Position numbers and translations under genes: made by a program. The notes under the pieces were generated by a model. It was not told the DNA's origin and did not search any database. It saw only the letters and a list, made by a program, of their open reading frames with translations. Of a DNA stretch of 64,000 bases, positions 13,202 to 25,214 are shown in pieces. Source of the DNA: Hirundichthys speculiger (lineage: Eukaryota; Chordata; Actinopteri; Beloniformes; Exocoetidae); contig JAGFBZ010000725.1 of assembly GCA_018398805.1 (NCBI GenBank), positions 496,001 to 560,000 of the forward strand, read 5' to 3'. The first letter of the stretch is position 1. Every line of letters begins with the position of its first letter.

Positions 13202-14099
13202 TGGGCTCAGCGTGGCTAAAACATGGCTGACCGCCTCCTCAGTTCTTTCCGTCTCCATCAAACCATCACTCCAAACCACCTGACCGTTCTGTCAGTCCTC
13301 TAAAACTGGACCGAAGCAGCTGCAGGACCGGACCCCGGTGGTTCCTCTCCCAGTGAGACCCATCCAGACTTCACTGATCCTCATCTGTAACTGGAGACTC
13401 TTAAAAACAAGGTCAACGTACGTAGCAGCAAAAACTCCCCTCTGGAGAGGTTTTCTTCCCGACGTCATCTCTCTGTGACATCATAGAGTTTTTTCTTCTG
13501 TAGGCGGAGCTTGTCCACAGTCACAAGAGCTTTAAAAACCAGTTTACTGCTTGAAAGACCGAGTAAGTTTTTCCCTCCTGGTGGTGCTGCTGCTTCTTCA
13601 GAAGTGTTTCACATTTGTTTCTAAGCTGCTTCCAAAGAAACCTTTTATGGTTGTGAGAGGGAAGTTGTTACAGCTCTGTGGATTCGGCTCATGAAACTGT
13701 CGGTGCTGCGTTGAGGTGTAGCTCAGACGCTGTGGAAACGGCGATCGCAGCTGCTGCCCCCTCACAAAGCTAATGTGCAGAACTGGTAAAGCTGCCGCAA
13801 ACCCAGTTAGAAAACACTGGGTTCAGATATGCTTGGCGTCTGCAGAGGTACCGACTCTGGTGGAGAGAGTTCAGGTGAGGCCATTTACTGGTCGGTTTTT
13901 GTTCCTCACTGACACTCACCAATTGTGGAAAAGTGACCAAAGCAAAGAGATCAACAATGCAAGTGACGAAAATGAGTTTTCTCTGTCAGGTGTCTGGAGA
14001 GAGAAGTCTGTTTAGGTGGTTTGGGACCTGGTTGGATGTCTCCTGGACGCCTAGGAGGACGTGTTTTAGGAATGTTCAACCAGGAGAAGGTCCAGCAAC
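13202..14099. other. intron C-D sequence, nothing recognised
   Basis: Complex sequence with no exon, RNA or repeat family that I can name. Confidence 0.35.
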
Positions 14100-15560
14100 A
14101 GTATTAGGGCCACACTGAAAAATAAATTGTGGGCAATGATCTTTTTTTTTCATTCCTCACTTATGAGAAGAAAGTCGAAATGTCGAGAATAAAGTCAAAA
14201 TGTCGAGAATAAAGTCAAAATGTCGAGAATAAAGTCGAAATGTCGGGAATAAAGTCGAAATGACGGGAATAAAGTCGAAATGTCGGGAATAAAGTCAAAA
14301 TGCAGTTTCCAGAATAAAGTCGAATTTCTCAAGAATCAAGCCGAAATGTCGGGAATAAAGTCGAAAATGTCGGGAATAAAGTCCAAATGTTGGGAATAAA
14401 GTCGAAATGTCGAGAATAAAGTTGAAATGTCGAGAATAAAGACGAAATGTCGAGAATAAAGATGAAATGTCCAGAATAAAGTTGAAATGACGGGAATAAA
14501 GTCGAAATGTCGGGAATAAAGTCAAAATGCAGTTTCCAGAATAAAGTCGAATTTGTCAAGAATCAAGCCGAAATGTCGGGAATAAAGTCGAAAATGTCGG
14601 GAATAAAGTCGAAATGTTGGGAATAAAGTCGAAATGTCGAGAATAAAGTTGAAATGTCGAGAATAAAGACGAAATGTCCAGAATAAAGATGAAATGTCCA
14701 GAATAAAGTTGAAATGTAGAGAATAAAGTCGAAATGTCAAGAATAAAGACGAAATGTCGAGAATAAAGATGAAATGTAGAGAATAAAGTCGAAATGTCGC
14801 GAATAAAGTCGAAATGTCTGGAATAAAGTCGAAATGTCGCGAATAAAGTCGAAATGTCTGGAATAAAGTCGAAATGTCGAGAATAAAGTCGAAATGTCAA
14901 GAATAAAGCCGAAATGTCGGGAATAAAGTCAAAAATGTTGGGAATAAAATCGAAATGTCGGGAATAAAGTTGAAAATGTCGGGAATAAGGTCGAAATGTC
15001 GGGAATAAAGTCAAAATGCAGTTTCCAGAATAAAGTCGAAATGTCGGGAATGAAATCGAAATGTCGAGAATAAAGTCAAAATGTCGAGAATAAAGTCGAA
15101 ATGAAATTTCCAGAATAAAGTCAAAATGTCCGAATAAAGTCAAAATGTCGGGAATAGAGTCGAAATGTCGAGAATAAAGTCGAAATGCAGTTTCCAGAAT
15201 AAAGTCGAAATGTCAAGAATAAAGTCGAAATGTCGGGAATAAAGTCGAAATGTTGGGAATAAAATCGAAATGTCGAGAATAAAGTCAAAATGTCGAGAAT
15301 AAAGTCAAAATGCAATTTCCAGAATAAAATCAAAATGTCGAGAATAAAGTCGAAATGTTGGGAATAAAGTCGAAATGTCAGGAATAAAGTCGAAATGTCA
15401 GGAATAAAGTTGAAATGTCGGGAATAAAGTCGAAATGCAGTTTCCAGAATAAAGTCGAAATGTCGAGAATGTCAGATGCATTTTGACTTTATTCTCGTAA
15501 GTGAGGAATGAAAAAAAAATCATTGCCTGCAGTTTTTTTTCTCAGTGTGGCCCTAATACT
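14100..15560. mobile_element. inverted-repeat element whose interior is a 19-bp minisatellite
   Basis: The ends are about 75-80 bp inverted copies: AGTATTAGGGCCACACTGA... at 14100 and the complement ending at 15560, sharing GGCAATGAT, the T-run and CATTCCTCACTTA.GAGAA at roughly 85-90%. Between them (14169-15475) lie about 68 copies of GAATAAAGTCGAAATGTCG, some separated by GCAGTTTCCA. The repeat text is continuous with the inner edge of both arms, so it belongs to the element. No coding capacity; a non-autonomous DNA transposon is the likeliest class. Confidence 0.8.
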
Positions 15561-17100
15561 CCGTCGTACTCCTCCTCTGCACTGATATATACATATAAAT
15601 ATTTTTACACAGACAATTCCTATCAGCTACCTGAAAGTCCCATATAGTTGGTGTCCTCCCAGTAAACACCTCTGGTCGTCTATGGTTTAACTGGCGATCA
15701 AGCCGTTTAAGACGATCTCTGTTATTTTCTCAGGGGTTCAACTGAGGAAAATTCCAGAGGTGGAGCCGTTTGTGCACGTCCACATGTGACCAGGTGGACG
15801 CACATTGATGCCATTTGCACGCGCTCTTGTACGCGCCGAAATGCGGCCAGCAGGTGGTCTGGCTACCCACAACCCGCGATTGCAAGCTACCAAATTTGCG
15901 GAAAGAGCAAAAGTCACGCCCATTACCACACCTACAATGTCAGTAAGGGAGTCGACATAATGGCTTGCAGCTTTATCAAGCGGAAGATTGCATTAGCGGT
16001 TAGCGGAGGTCCCTAAGCCCACAATTTGCGGGTAGTGGCTAGCAGGAAGTGTACGATCGGGGTCTTGGTCTTTGCTGTTATGAAGTAATTCAAAGGTTTT
16101 GAACCTGAGCCTGACTTATGCTTCAACATCGACGCAACCACAAGCTACGCCAGATCCTGATTTTCAGCTACGCGTCACGTCAACGCCGAGCACACCAAAT
16201 GTGATCGGTCGGCTCTGTAGGTCTGTTCTTCTTGTTTCTCTCCGCTGCTGCTTCGTCGTCATCATTTTCGAGTCGGGCAGAGCGACAGTTTGCTGTAAAA
16301 ATGACTGACGCTCAACATTTATCACCACAAACCGTTATGTCTGAAGGAAGTAAATGAAAAGGAAGCTCAGAGCTGCTGGCTGCAGTGCTGCAGATACAAA
16401 CCTGCACTGCCATCTGGAGGCTGGTGGTGGAACTACGGCACCATCAACAACCCTCAAGTCTGAACACCATAGACAGACAAATCTCCAGCACATCTGGAAG
16501 ACGTTGCAGAGATCAGCACCGCTGTGTCATTTTAGTCTCAAATCAACTAAAAGGAAGTCTGGTTACCTCAACTCTCGCGTCTTCTTTGTTTAATTCTTTA
16601 TGTTAGACTTTATACATTCAAACTTTGTGGCCTCCAGCAAATTTAATTAGTGAGAAGTGCTTTGGAGCATCACACACTTTTATTCTGTTTGTTTCCTATG
16701 TCAACTGAACCAATGCATAATTAATTTGTAGCTTCATTACTAAAAAATTAAGTGAGAATGTGTTTCTTTTGTGTGAATTGTGTAATAAGTAATAACTGCT
16801 GAGTTCCTGATCCTCACAATGATCAAACATCAGGATAAACTTCATCCATCAGGCGGATTGAAACACCTTTGGCTCGTTTTTCTGTTTTTTTCATTTAATA
16901 TTGATATTGTTATTCTTCTTCCTGACATTTAAATGAACAATTACTCAATAAATAAAGATCAATAATGAAAGTGATCGTTTGTCACAGGCGCAGCTTTCAT
17001 CTGTTTTCAAACACGCAGTTCTCCGTTGAAGCCATTAAAATCTGTGTTTGAAAATGAGTCCCCCATTAAAACGTAATTTCACAATCCCATTACTGACATC
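15561..17100. other. intron C-D sequence, nothing recognised
   Basis: Complex sequence, AT-rich after 16600. No exon, RNA gene or named repeat was seen. Confidence 0.35.
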
Positions 17101-18535
17101 GTGGTCCAGGAGGGACCGGCAGTAGCCGTCCAGGACCGCAGCAGCCGTCCAGGACCGCAGCAGCCGCCCAGGACTGCAGCAGCCGCCCAGGACTGGCAGC
17201 AATCGCCGAGACTGGCAGCAGCCGCCCAGGACTGGCAGCAGCCGCCCAGGATCGCAGCAGCCGCCCAGGATCGCAGCAGCCGCCCAGGACTGGCAGCAGC
17301 CGCCCAGGATCGCAGCAGCCGCCCAGGATCGCAGCAGCCGCCCAGGATTGCAGCAGCCGCCCAAGACCGCAGCAGCTGCCCAGGACTGGCAGCAGCCGCC
17401 CAGGACTGGCAGCAGCCGCCCAGGATCGCAGCAGCAGCCGCCCAGGATCGCAGCAGCAGCCCAGGACCGCAGCAGCCGCCCAGGACTGGCAGCATTCGCC
17501 CAGGACTGGCAGCAGCCGCCCAGGATCGCAGCAGCCGCCCAGGATCGCAGCAGCCGCCCAGGACTGGCAGCAGCCGCCCATGATCGCAGCAGCCGCCCAG
17601 GATCGCAGCAGCCGCCCAGGATTGCAGCAGCCGCCCAAGACCGCAGCAGCTGCCCAGGCAGCAGCACGCCCAGGACTGGCAGCAGCCGCCCAGGATCGCA
17701 GCAGCAGCAGCCGCCCAGGATCGCAGCAGCAGCCCAGGACCCGCAGCAGCCGCCCAGGACCGCAGCAGGACCGCAGCGCCCAGGACTGGCAGCAGCCGCC
17801 CGGATCGCAGCAGCCGCCCAGGACTGGCAGCAGCCCGCCCATGATCGCAGCAGCCGCCCAGGATCGCAGCAGCCGCCCAGGCAGCAGCCGCCCAGCCCAA
17901 GCAGCCGCCCCAGGACTGCAGCAGCCGCCCAGGACTGGCAGCAGCCGCCCAGGATCGCAGCAGCAGCCGCCCAGGATCGCAGCAGCAGCCCAGGACCGCA
18001 GCAGCCGCCCAGGATCGCAGCAGCAGCCGCCCAGGATCGCAGCAGCCGCCCGGGACTGGCAGCAGCCGCCCAGGACTGGCAGCAGCCGCCCAGGACTGGC
18101 AGCAGCCGCCCAGGACTGGCAGCAGCCGCCCAGGATCGCAGCAGCCGCCCAGGATCGCAGCAGCCGCCCAGGACTGGCAGCAGCCGCCCAGGATCGCAGA
18201 AGCCGCCCAGGATCGCAGCAGCCGCCCAGGACTGGCAGCAGCCGCCCAGGATCGCAGAAACTGCCCAGGATCGCAGCAGCCGCCCAGGACTGGCAGCAGC
18301 AGCCCAGGATCAGCAGCAGCAGCCCAGGATCGGCAGCAGCCGCCTAGGACCGGCGGCAGCCGCGGTGGACCGGCGGCAGCAGCAGCAGCCCAGGACCGGC
18401 AGCAGCCGTCCAGGACCGGAAGCAGCAGCCCAGGACAGGTAGCAGCCGCACAGGACCGGAAGCAGCCGCCCAGGACCGGCAGCAGCCGCCCAGGACCGGC
18501 AGCTGCCCAGGATCGGCCCGCCCAGGATCGGCCCG
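17101..18535. repeat. GC-rich 19-20-bp minisatellite
   Basis: About 72 copies of GCAGCAGCCGCCCAGGACTG and GCAGCAGCCGCCCAGGATCG types. A variant pair (GGATTGCAGCAGCCGCCCAA, then GACCGCAGCAGCTG) recurs after 274 bp. Open frames on both strands are repeat artefacts. Confidence 0.95.
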
Positions 18536-20007
18536 CTTCTCTCTGCTGTGGAGGAAACGGGATGAATGAAAGTTCTGTGCTGGTTTTATTATGGTCCTAC
18601 TGTCCTTCGGCGCCCAGAACCAGGACCACGTTTGGTTCTGGCTGGTAATGAAGAGCATTAATGGTTTTGGCTTGGTGTCCTTCCAAGAGGACCAACCGGA
18701 CCAGCAGCTAGCAGCATCTGGACTGAGCCAGAGCTGAGATGAGGACCGCTGGATCTGCAGTCATTCGGCCCGTGGGCTTGGGTCCATCGCAGTCGTCTGT
18801 GGGCGGAGCAAACCGTTTCAGATCCAGCAGAAATCTTGTGTTGTCGGGGCCACGGTGGATTCCTGATCTCCTCGTAGGATATGAACCATTCAGGGTTCTG
18901 AGATCTTCAGAGGGGATGAGCTGCTACAGTCGGGAGATAAATGAGCCAGCTGTGAAACTAAAATCCCTGCTGCTTTGCTCCACCTCTGGCTAATTACATT
19001 TTCTGCTGCAGCTCCATCTGAACTGGAACTGCTTTATGATGTCGTTCACCGTCTGCTGGAGTTCAGATGAATTACGAGACAGAAGTTATCTGCGGTTCAG
19101 GTTCTCTTCTGCAGTGCTGCAGCCAGCAGGGCTGTGCTTCCTGTTGTCTTCTTCCTTTATAAAACTCAGACTTGACAAAGTCAGTCCTACGTGAGTGGAC
19201 GCTGCATTTGGAGAGATGTGCTCGTCGGGGTCCGGTGTAGCTTTAGTCTCCCCCTGCTGTCGGTTCAGCGCAGAAGCGTAAATCTGACTTTAGAGAGGCG
19301 GAGCCTCTCAGAAGTAAAGATGAGCAGAGGTTCACCAATCTGAGAACAGCTGTAGCCTGGAGCTGTCTCTGAAAGACCTCCTGGGACGAAGCCGAAGATC
19401 ACGGCTGCGTGTCCGTGATCCTGCAACTGCAGGTCACCAAAGGACGACGGAGCTACGAGTGAGTCACGTCTGATCTGAAGTTTATCTGAGACGGCCTGGC
19501 GGGACTGGCACCAGTACAGAACTTACCGGACCAATCACAACGTTTGGGTGAAGCAAGAGATCTGAGAGCCACAGATGCTCAAACATGAACGTGTCGATTC
19601 TTCCTCCTTGTTTTTGTCTCACAGCTCAACGTAGAACCGTAGTTTCTACAACTGTCTTGATCACGTGACGCACGGATGACTTTTCTCTGACAAACGTTGA
19701 ACGGTTTCTGAGAAAACCGACCATTTCTCAGCAAAAATTCTGCAGTTTTTGTTGCCAGAAGACGTTTGGAGATCTCCTGGCTACAATGATGTGACTTTTC
19801 TTCTCTCGATCTCGTTGTGCAGCGTTGAAGTGTCGGGACATAAAAAAAAGCAGCTCCGAGCCAACTTTTAAATGCAAAAAAATATTTATTTACAAGAGAA
19901 AGAGGCGTAATACAGACTAGCGCAGCGTCTGGGATCTTCTGAATTAATTGTAGGAAGATCGAATCATGTACAACGGGAAAGTTTATATACTCATAGCCAG
20001 GTCTAAG
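18536..20007. other. intron C-D sequence, nothing recognised
   Basis: Complex sequence with no exon or named repeat identified. Confidence 0.35.
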
Positions 20008-20016
20008 TTTTGAATC

Positions 20017-20320
20017 ATGGGCGAGGCTAGCCCTTTTTTAGGGTGCTTCAGCACCCCTAAATTGAAATTCAGCACCCCAAAAACCTGGAGTAAGAAATGT
20101 TGTTATTCTAAAATTTTAGTTTGCATTTGATAGGCTTAGATAATGTCCAAAACTTAATCCATAGTTTGTGGTTTAAGTTTATATTTTAAGAATGAAAATG
20201 AAAACAACCCCACCTAATGGTATCGTCCTCTTCTCACTAACGTTAGTGAGGGTTGTGGGTTGTGGTGGGGCTCATTGGGTGCTCAGCACCCCTAAAGCTC
20301 TCACCCTAGAATCGCCCCTC
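20017..20320. mobile_element. short MITE with target duplication
   Basis: Flanked by TTTTGAATC at 20008-20016 and 20321-20329. Both ends carry matching inverted text (GGGCGAGGCTAG.../...CTAGAATCGCCCC and GCTTCAGCACCCCTAAA/TGCTCAGCACCCCTAAAG). At 304 bp it has no coding capacity. The 8-9-bp duplication suggests a hAT MITE. Confidence 0.75.
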
Positions 20321-20329
20321 TTTTGAATC

Positions 20330-20536
20330 CATCAGGCTTCTTTTGACAGCTCCTAACATGTTTTTCTCTTAGACAATAACCAGCTGGGATCTCTGATAAG
20401 AGACACTTCCTAACTGATCACGGACACCTGGGAACGTCCTTATACAAAGAAGAAAACAAAATCAAATGAACTCAGGGATTTTCCCGCAAAGGCCCAACAG
20501 CTGTTAACAAGTTGTAGTTAAACTTTATGTAAAAAG
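20330..20536. other. intron sequence
   Basis: Nothing recognised. Confidence 0.3.
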
Positions 20537-20655
20537 TAGGGCTGGGCAAGTTAACGCGTTATTATAGCGTTAACAGACGCAGTCACAACTTTCAAAACAA
20601 AAGCATCTGAGCAACATGCATTAACGTGCGATAAAATAATTAACGTTAACGCAAA
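20537..20655. mobile_element. truncated copy of the TAGGGCTGGGCAA hAT family
   Basis: Starts TAGGGCTGGGCAAGTTAACG like 440 and 39454, then TTAACGTGCGATAAAATAAT, then diverges. Confidence 0.55.
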
Positions 20656-20935
20656 AAAATCGTAAAAAATTGGTAATTTTCCAGCAGCTGGGGCGCCAGA
20701 AAAATACAGTGAAATAACAGAAAATTACTTTCTCATAAAAATAATTTTTTTTTTCCATAATTGAAATACAGTTTGTAGTTGTAATTTCACAGATTTCTTC
20801 CAAATTATTATGATTAAGCACCTTCAATAAAGTGATAATGCAAAAAGTTCTGCAGAAAAATACTATTATTTTACAGATTTTTCCAAAATTATGATCAAAC
20901 ACCTTTATAAAACTGATTTTATGAGTTTTGCAAAA

Positions 20936-21120
20936 AAATATTGCTTTTTTGGCACACCTTTATTTGACAGTGAAGGAGAAACAGGACGGAACGACCAGGG
21001 AAGTCACACAGTAAGGGGACATCCAGGTCAGGAGTTGAACCCACAACCAACCACACAAGGACTGTAGCCTTTGTATTGTAGTGGATCCTGGTCTTTACCA
21101 CCTCACAGAGCCTTGGCACT
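20936..21120 (-). mobile_element. short interspersed repeat fragment (retroposon-like)
   Basis: On the minus strand it reads CCAAGGCTCTGTGAGGTGG...GTGGGTTCAACTCCTGACCTG...CAAATAAAGGTGTGCC. The order fits a dispersed fish retroposon ending in an AATAAAGG tail. The family is not assigned. Confidence 0.45.
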
Positions 21121-22200
21121 GGTCAAATGAGTACTTTCTTTCTTTTTCTGCACAAAGTGTAGAGAAATCTTAGTGTTACACTCTTTATTAAACAAACTCA
21201 CTGGTACTCATTCAAACACAGACAGACTTAACTCAGGGTGACACAAATAAACATGTTAAATGTAAGGGGTCTGAATCAACAGGGGGTCAAACCAGCAACA
21301 GACTTTACATGGCAGCATTAAATCAAATAGCTAACAAATAAACACAGATAAGCACCGAAACAACCAGGGCTGCAAAGGATGCTGGGAAACGACCTTAAAG
21401 GACCTGCCACATCATTGGCTTTTCGGTAGTCCTGAAGCCTTTGATGAAGATTTTAATACGATGTCTTGTGCTAAATGTCATACAGCAAAATAAATTCTGC
21501 TATTGAGATTGAAAATTTAAAGTATGTTACTTCTTTAAAGAACTTAAAGATCACCATTCTTAAATATACTACTTACTGCCAAGACTACTGCAATGCAGTA
21601 TTTTCTAACTTTTCTCATTTGACATTTATCAGATTCTTTAGCATGTAAGTACTTCTACACAATGTGACATCACTGAGTGACATCACTAACTTTCAACCTC
21701 AACAGATAGCAGATTTGGGCATATACTTTATTTTTATTTTAATCGCATAGTGTTTGAGGTAATAGAATACAAGTTTGTGAAATTAGTTTGAACATAAAAG
21801 TACACATAAATGTGAAACTAGTGAGATTTTCCTGAAAATTACACAGAAAGACAGGAGATTATTAATATGGACATAAACCTTGATTCAACAAGTTTCATAT
21901 TTACTTACAGATAATTATTGTCATTTTACGAAGATTTGACTGTGATTTAAGAGAGCATGAAACATCATGTATAATAATAATCCAGTCATTTTTCCATTAA
22001 AAAAAAGAGAAATGAACATAGTTTGTCATTACTGGTACAATACTTGAATACTTAAATTTAACAACTGTGTTGTTAAATTTACAAGAAATGTTTGTTATTT
22101 TACAGTTTTGGAGACTATTTTTAGAAAACAGTAAAATACTGTAAAAATTTAGAGTTATTTACTGTAAAATTAGGATTTTTTTTACAGTGTAGAGGCAGGG
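21121..22200. other. AT-rich intron sequence, possibly an old transposon
   Basis: Ends with TACTGTAAAATTAGG and TTTTTTTTACAGTGTAGAGG. TACAGT/ACTGTAAAA motifs also occur from about 20690, suggesting one AT-rich element from about 20690 to 22190. No terminal duplication could be confirmed. Confidence 0.3.
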
Positions 22201-22215
22201 AGGCTGGAGGTCTAA

Positions 22216-22452
<237 letters not shown>

Positions 22453-23109
22453 TAGGGACGGGAATTTATAAGATTTTTCTGATTCCATTATCGATACTGT
22501 TTAACGATTCGATTCTTTATCAATTCTCTTATCGATTCTAATTTGGGGAAAAAGGAGGCAGAAGGCATTCATTTAATAGCATAGCGTTAATGTTATAGCG
22601 TGTTTTACAAAGAAGCACATAGGCAGTGGGATAGCTACTAACCAGAGTTACCAGAGGTGATCTTAGCTTGGCTACTGCTGCTGGGTTGAGATCCATCAGT
22701 CCGAAGCGTCAAAAACACGACACTCGTTATCACATGTTGTGTGTTCAAATGTTTCTGCATGTTAGCCCTGTTCCCTCCCGACGCTGTTATCTCCACTTTA
22801 CAATGACTGCTAGTTGCTTTGTTGCCATCTTTCTTTGGTGAAGTGAAGCCAAACTTTGGAGCGTTTGAACCTGGTGGGCGCCATTGTTGTTTACAACTCC
22901 AATGCGCGTGCTAAACCAACGTAACTTAATCACGTAAGTGCTTTCTGGAATTGACTGTGCGTAAATTACATGAGATTCGTGCTGGTTGGAATCGATAAGA
23001 GAATCGCTGGATAAACTGCCAAACGATTCCATGGAATTGAAACACATGAAACTGGTTCTCTACAGGAACCGGCTCTCTACAGGAAACCAGTTCTCGATTC
23101 CCAACCCTA
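22453..23109. mobile_element. hAT element, 657 bp, with 8-bp target duplication
   Basis: Target duplications CAGAGCGG (22445-22452) and CAGAGCGT (23110-23117). Ends TAGGGACGGGAAT and, inverted, TAGGGTTGGGAAT. Inside are repeated AACGATTCGATTC/GAATCGATAAGAGAATCG stretches near both ends. No intact transposase. Confidence 0.82.
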
Positions 23110-23452
23110 CAGAGCGTTGCACTTTTTCTCAAGGAGCCACTTCCGTCCTCCTCGTCTGACTCGAGCACCAACGTCTCGACTTCAGGGTTGAAGAGGTGGC
23201 GGAAAAAAAACAGATGCAGTTCCTCGACTAACCACTAGGTGGAATTAAACCCTGAAAGTTTCGACACGTGTGAAACGTAAATAAATAGAGATTGTAAAAT
23301 GTCATGAAGTTATATTTTTTCTTCCCAATAGAACATAAATAACATGACAGATGTTAAACTGAGACATTTGATTATTTCATCAGAATATCAGTCCATTGTG
23401 GTTTTGGTGGCAGCAGCACATCTGTAAACAGCTGGAACAACAGCATGAAAGG

Positions 23453-23522
23453 AGCGGTAATGGCGGTAATGGCGGTAATGGCGGTAATGGCGGTAACGGC
23501 GGTAACGGCGGTAATGGCGGTT
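23453..23522. repeat. 9-bp tandem repeat GGCGGTAAT
   Basis: About eight copies, nearly perfect, with T/C variation at one position. Confidence 0.9.
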
Positions 23523-23780
23523 TGTTCAGCAGCTGTCAGGAGTCCAGCTCTGCTGCACTGAAAAAAGGCAAATTTAAAAAAAGAATAAACTTTTAGAATC
23601 AAAGTTGTCATAAAATTCAACAAAACGCAGAAGTCATCTAAAAATTAAGACTTTTTAACTTCAAGTTACTTTTTTGTCGTAAAATCGCAGCTTCTTGGCA
23701 GAAATAACAAAGATTTTTGTCAGAAACTGACTTTTGTATAACGTCTGGTTGATGTCGGGATTGGTGATAAAACCAGGACT
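23523..23780. repeat. degenerate AT-rich repeat (TCATAAAATC type)
   Basis: Recurring fragments such as GTCATAAAATTC, GTCGTAAAATCGCA and AAATTAAGAC at irregular 20-30 bp spacing. The same style returns at 63000-63430. Confidence 0.45.
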
Positions 23781-23794
23781 CCTCTGGTCTCATC

Positions 23795-25025
23795 TGGACC
23801 AGCTGCTCTCATCTGATCTCATCTAAATCAGCTGGTCTCATCTGGTCTCATCTGGACTCATCTGGACTCATCTGGACTGGCTGATCTCATCTGGACCAGC
23901 TGGTCTCATCTGGACTCATCTGGACTGGCTGATCTCATCTGGACCGGCTGGTCTCATCTGATCTCATCTAAACCAGCTGGTCTCATCTGGACCGGCTGGT
24001 CTCATCTGGACTCATCTGGACCGACTGATCTCATCTGGACTTATCTGGACCGGCTGATCTCATCTGGACCAGCTGGTCTCATCTGGTCTCATCTGGTCTG
24101 GCTGATCTCATCTGGACCGGTTGGTCTCATCTGATCTCATCTGAACTAGCTGGTCTCATCTGGACTGGCTGGTCTCATCTGGACCGGCTGGTCTCATCTG
24201 GTCTCATCTGGACTGGCTGATCTCATCTGGACCGGCTGGTCTCATCTGGTTTCATCTGGACCAGCTGGTCTCATCTGGTCTCATCTGGACCAGCTGGTCT
24301 CATCTGGTCTCATCTAGACTCATCTGGACCAACTGGTCTCATGTGGTCTCATCTGGACTCATCTGAACAAGTTGGTCTCATCTGGACTCATCTGGACTAG
24401 CTGGTCTCATCTGGTCTCATCTGGACAAGCTGGTCTCATCTGGACTCATCTGGACCAGCTGATCTCATCTGGACCGGCTGGTCTCATCTGATCTCATCTG
24501 GACAAGCTGGTCTCATCTGGACTGGCTGGTCTCATCTGGACCGGCTGGTCTCATCTGGTCTCATCTGGACTGGCTGATCTCATCTGGACCGGCTGGTCTC
24601 ATCTGGTTTCATCTGGACCAGCTGGTCTCATCTGGTCTCATCTGGACCAGCTGGTCTCATCTGGTCTCATCTAGACTCATCTGGACCAGCTGGTCTCATG
24701 TGGTCTCATCTGGACTCATCTGAACAAGTTGGTCTCATCTGGACTCATCTGGACTTGCTGGTCTCATCTGGTCTCATCTGGACAAGCTGGTCTCATCTGG
24801 ACTCATCTGGACCAGCTGATCTCATCTGGACCGGCTGGTCTCATCTGATCTCATCTGGACAAGCTGGTCTCATCTGGACCAGCTGATCTCATCTGAACCG
24901 GCTGGTCACATCTGATCTCATCTGAACCGGCTGGTCTCATCTGGTTTCATCTGGACTGGCTGGTCCATCTGGTCTCATCTGGACCGGCTGGTCTCATCTG
25001 GTCTCATCTAGACCAGCTGGTCCAC
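23795..25025. repeat. minisatellite built from CTCATCTGGAC
   Basis: Over 1.2 kb of CTCATCTGGAC and GGCTGGTCTCATCTGG units mixed irregularly. A block with CTAGACTCATCTGGACC and CATGTGGTCTCATCTGG recurs about 360 bp apart (about 24310 and 24670). Confidence 0.95.
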
Positions 25026-25214
25026 GTCTCCTCAGTGGGTCCAGTCTTTGACATTGATCGCTGATACAAACACGTCGACGCCCTTCAGACCTTCCTGGTA
25101 AAAGTCCTCGTTATTATTAATTATCAATAATAAATCTGCAGCTGATGAACTTCTGGAGGAGGAACCTGGAACAAACCTGGAGGGCCAGCGTCTCCATTAG
25201 AGATGATGGAGTGA

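Noticed and set aside
17035..18442. Glutamine/alanine/proline-rich frames in the GC-rich array
   Set aside because: Overlapping frames on both strands with identical periodicity; a tandem-repeat artefact.
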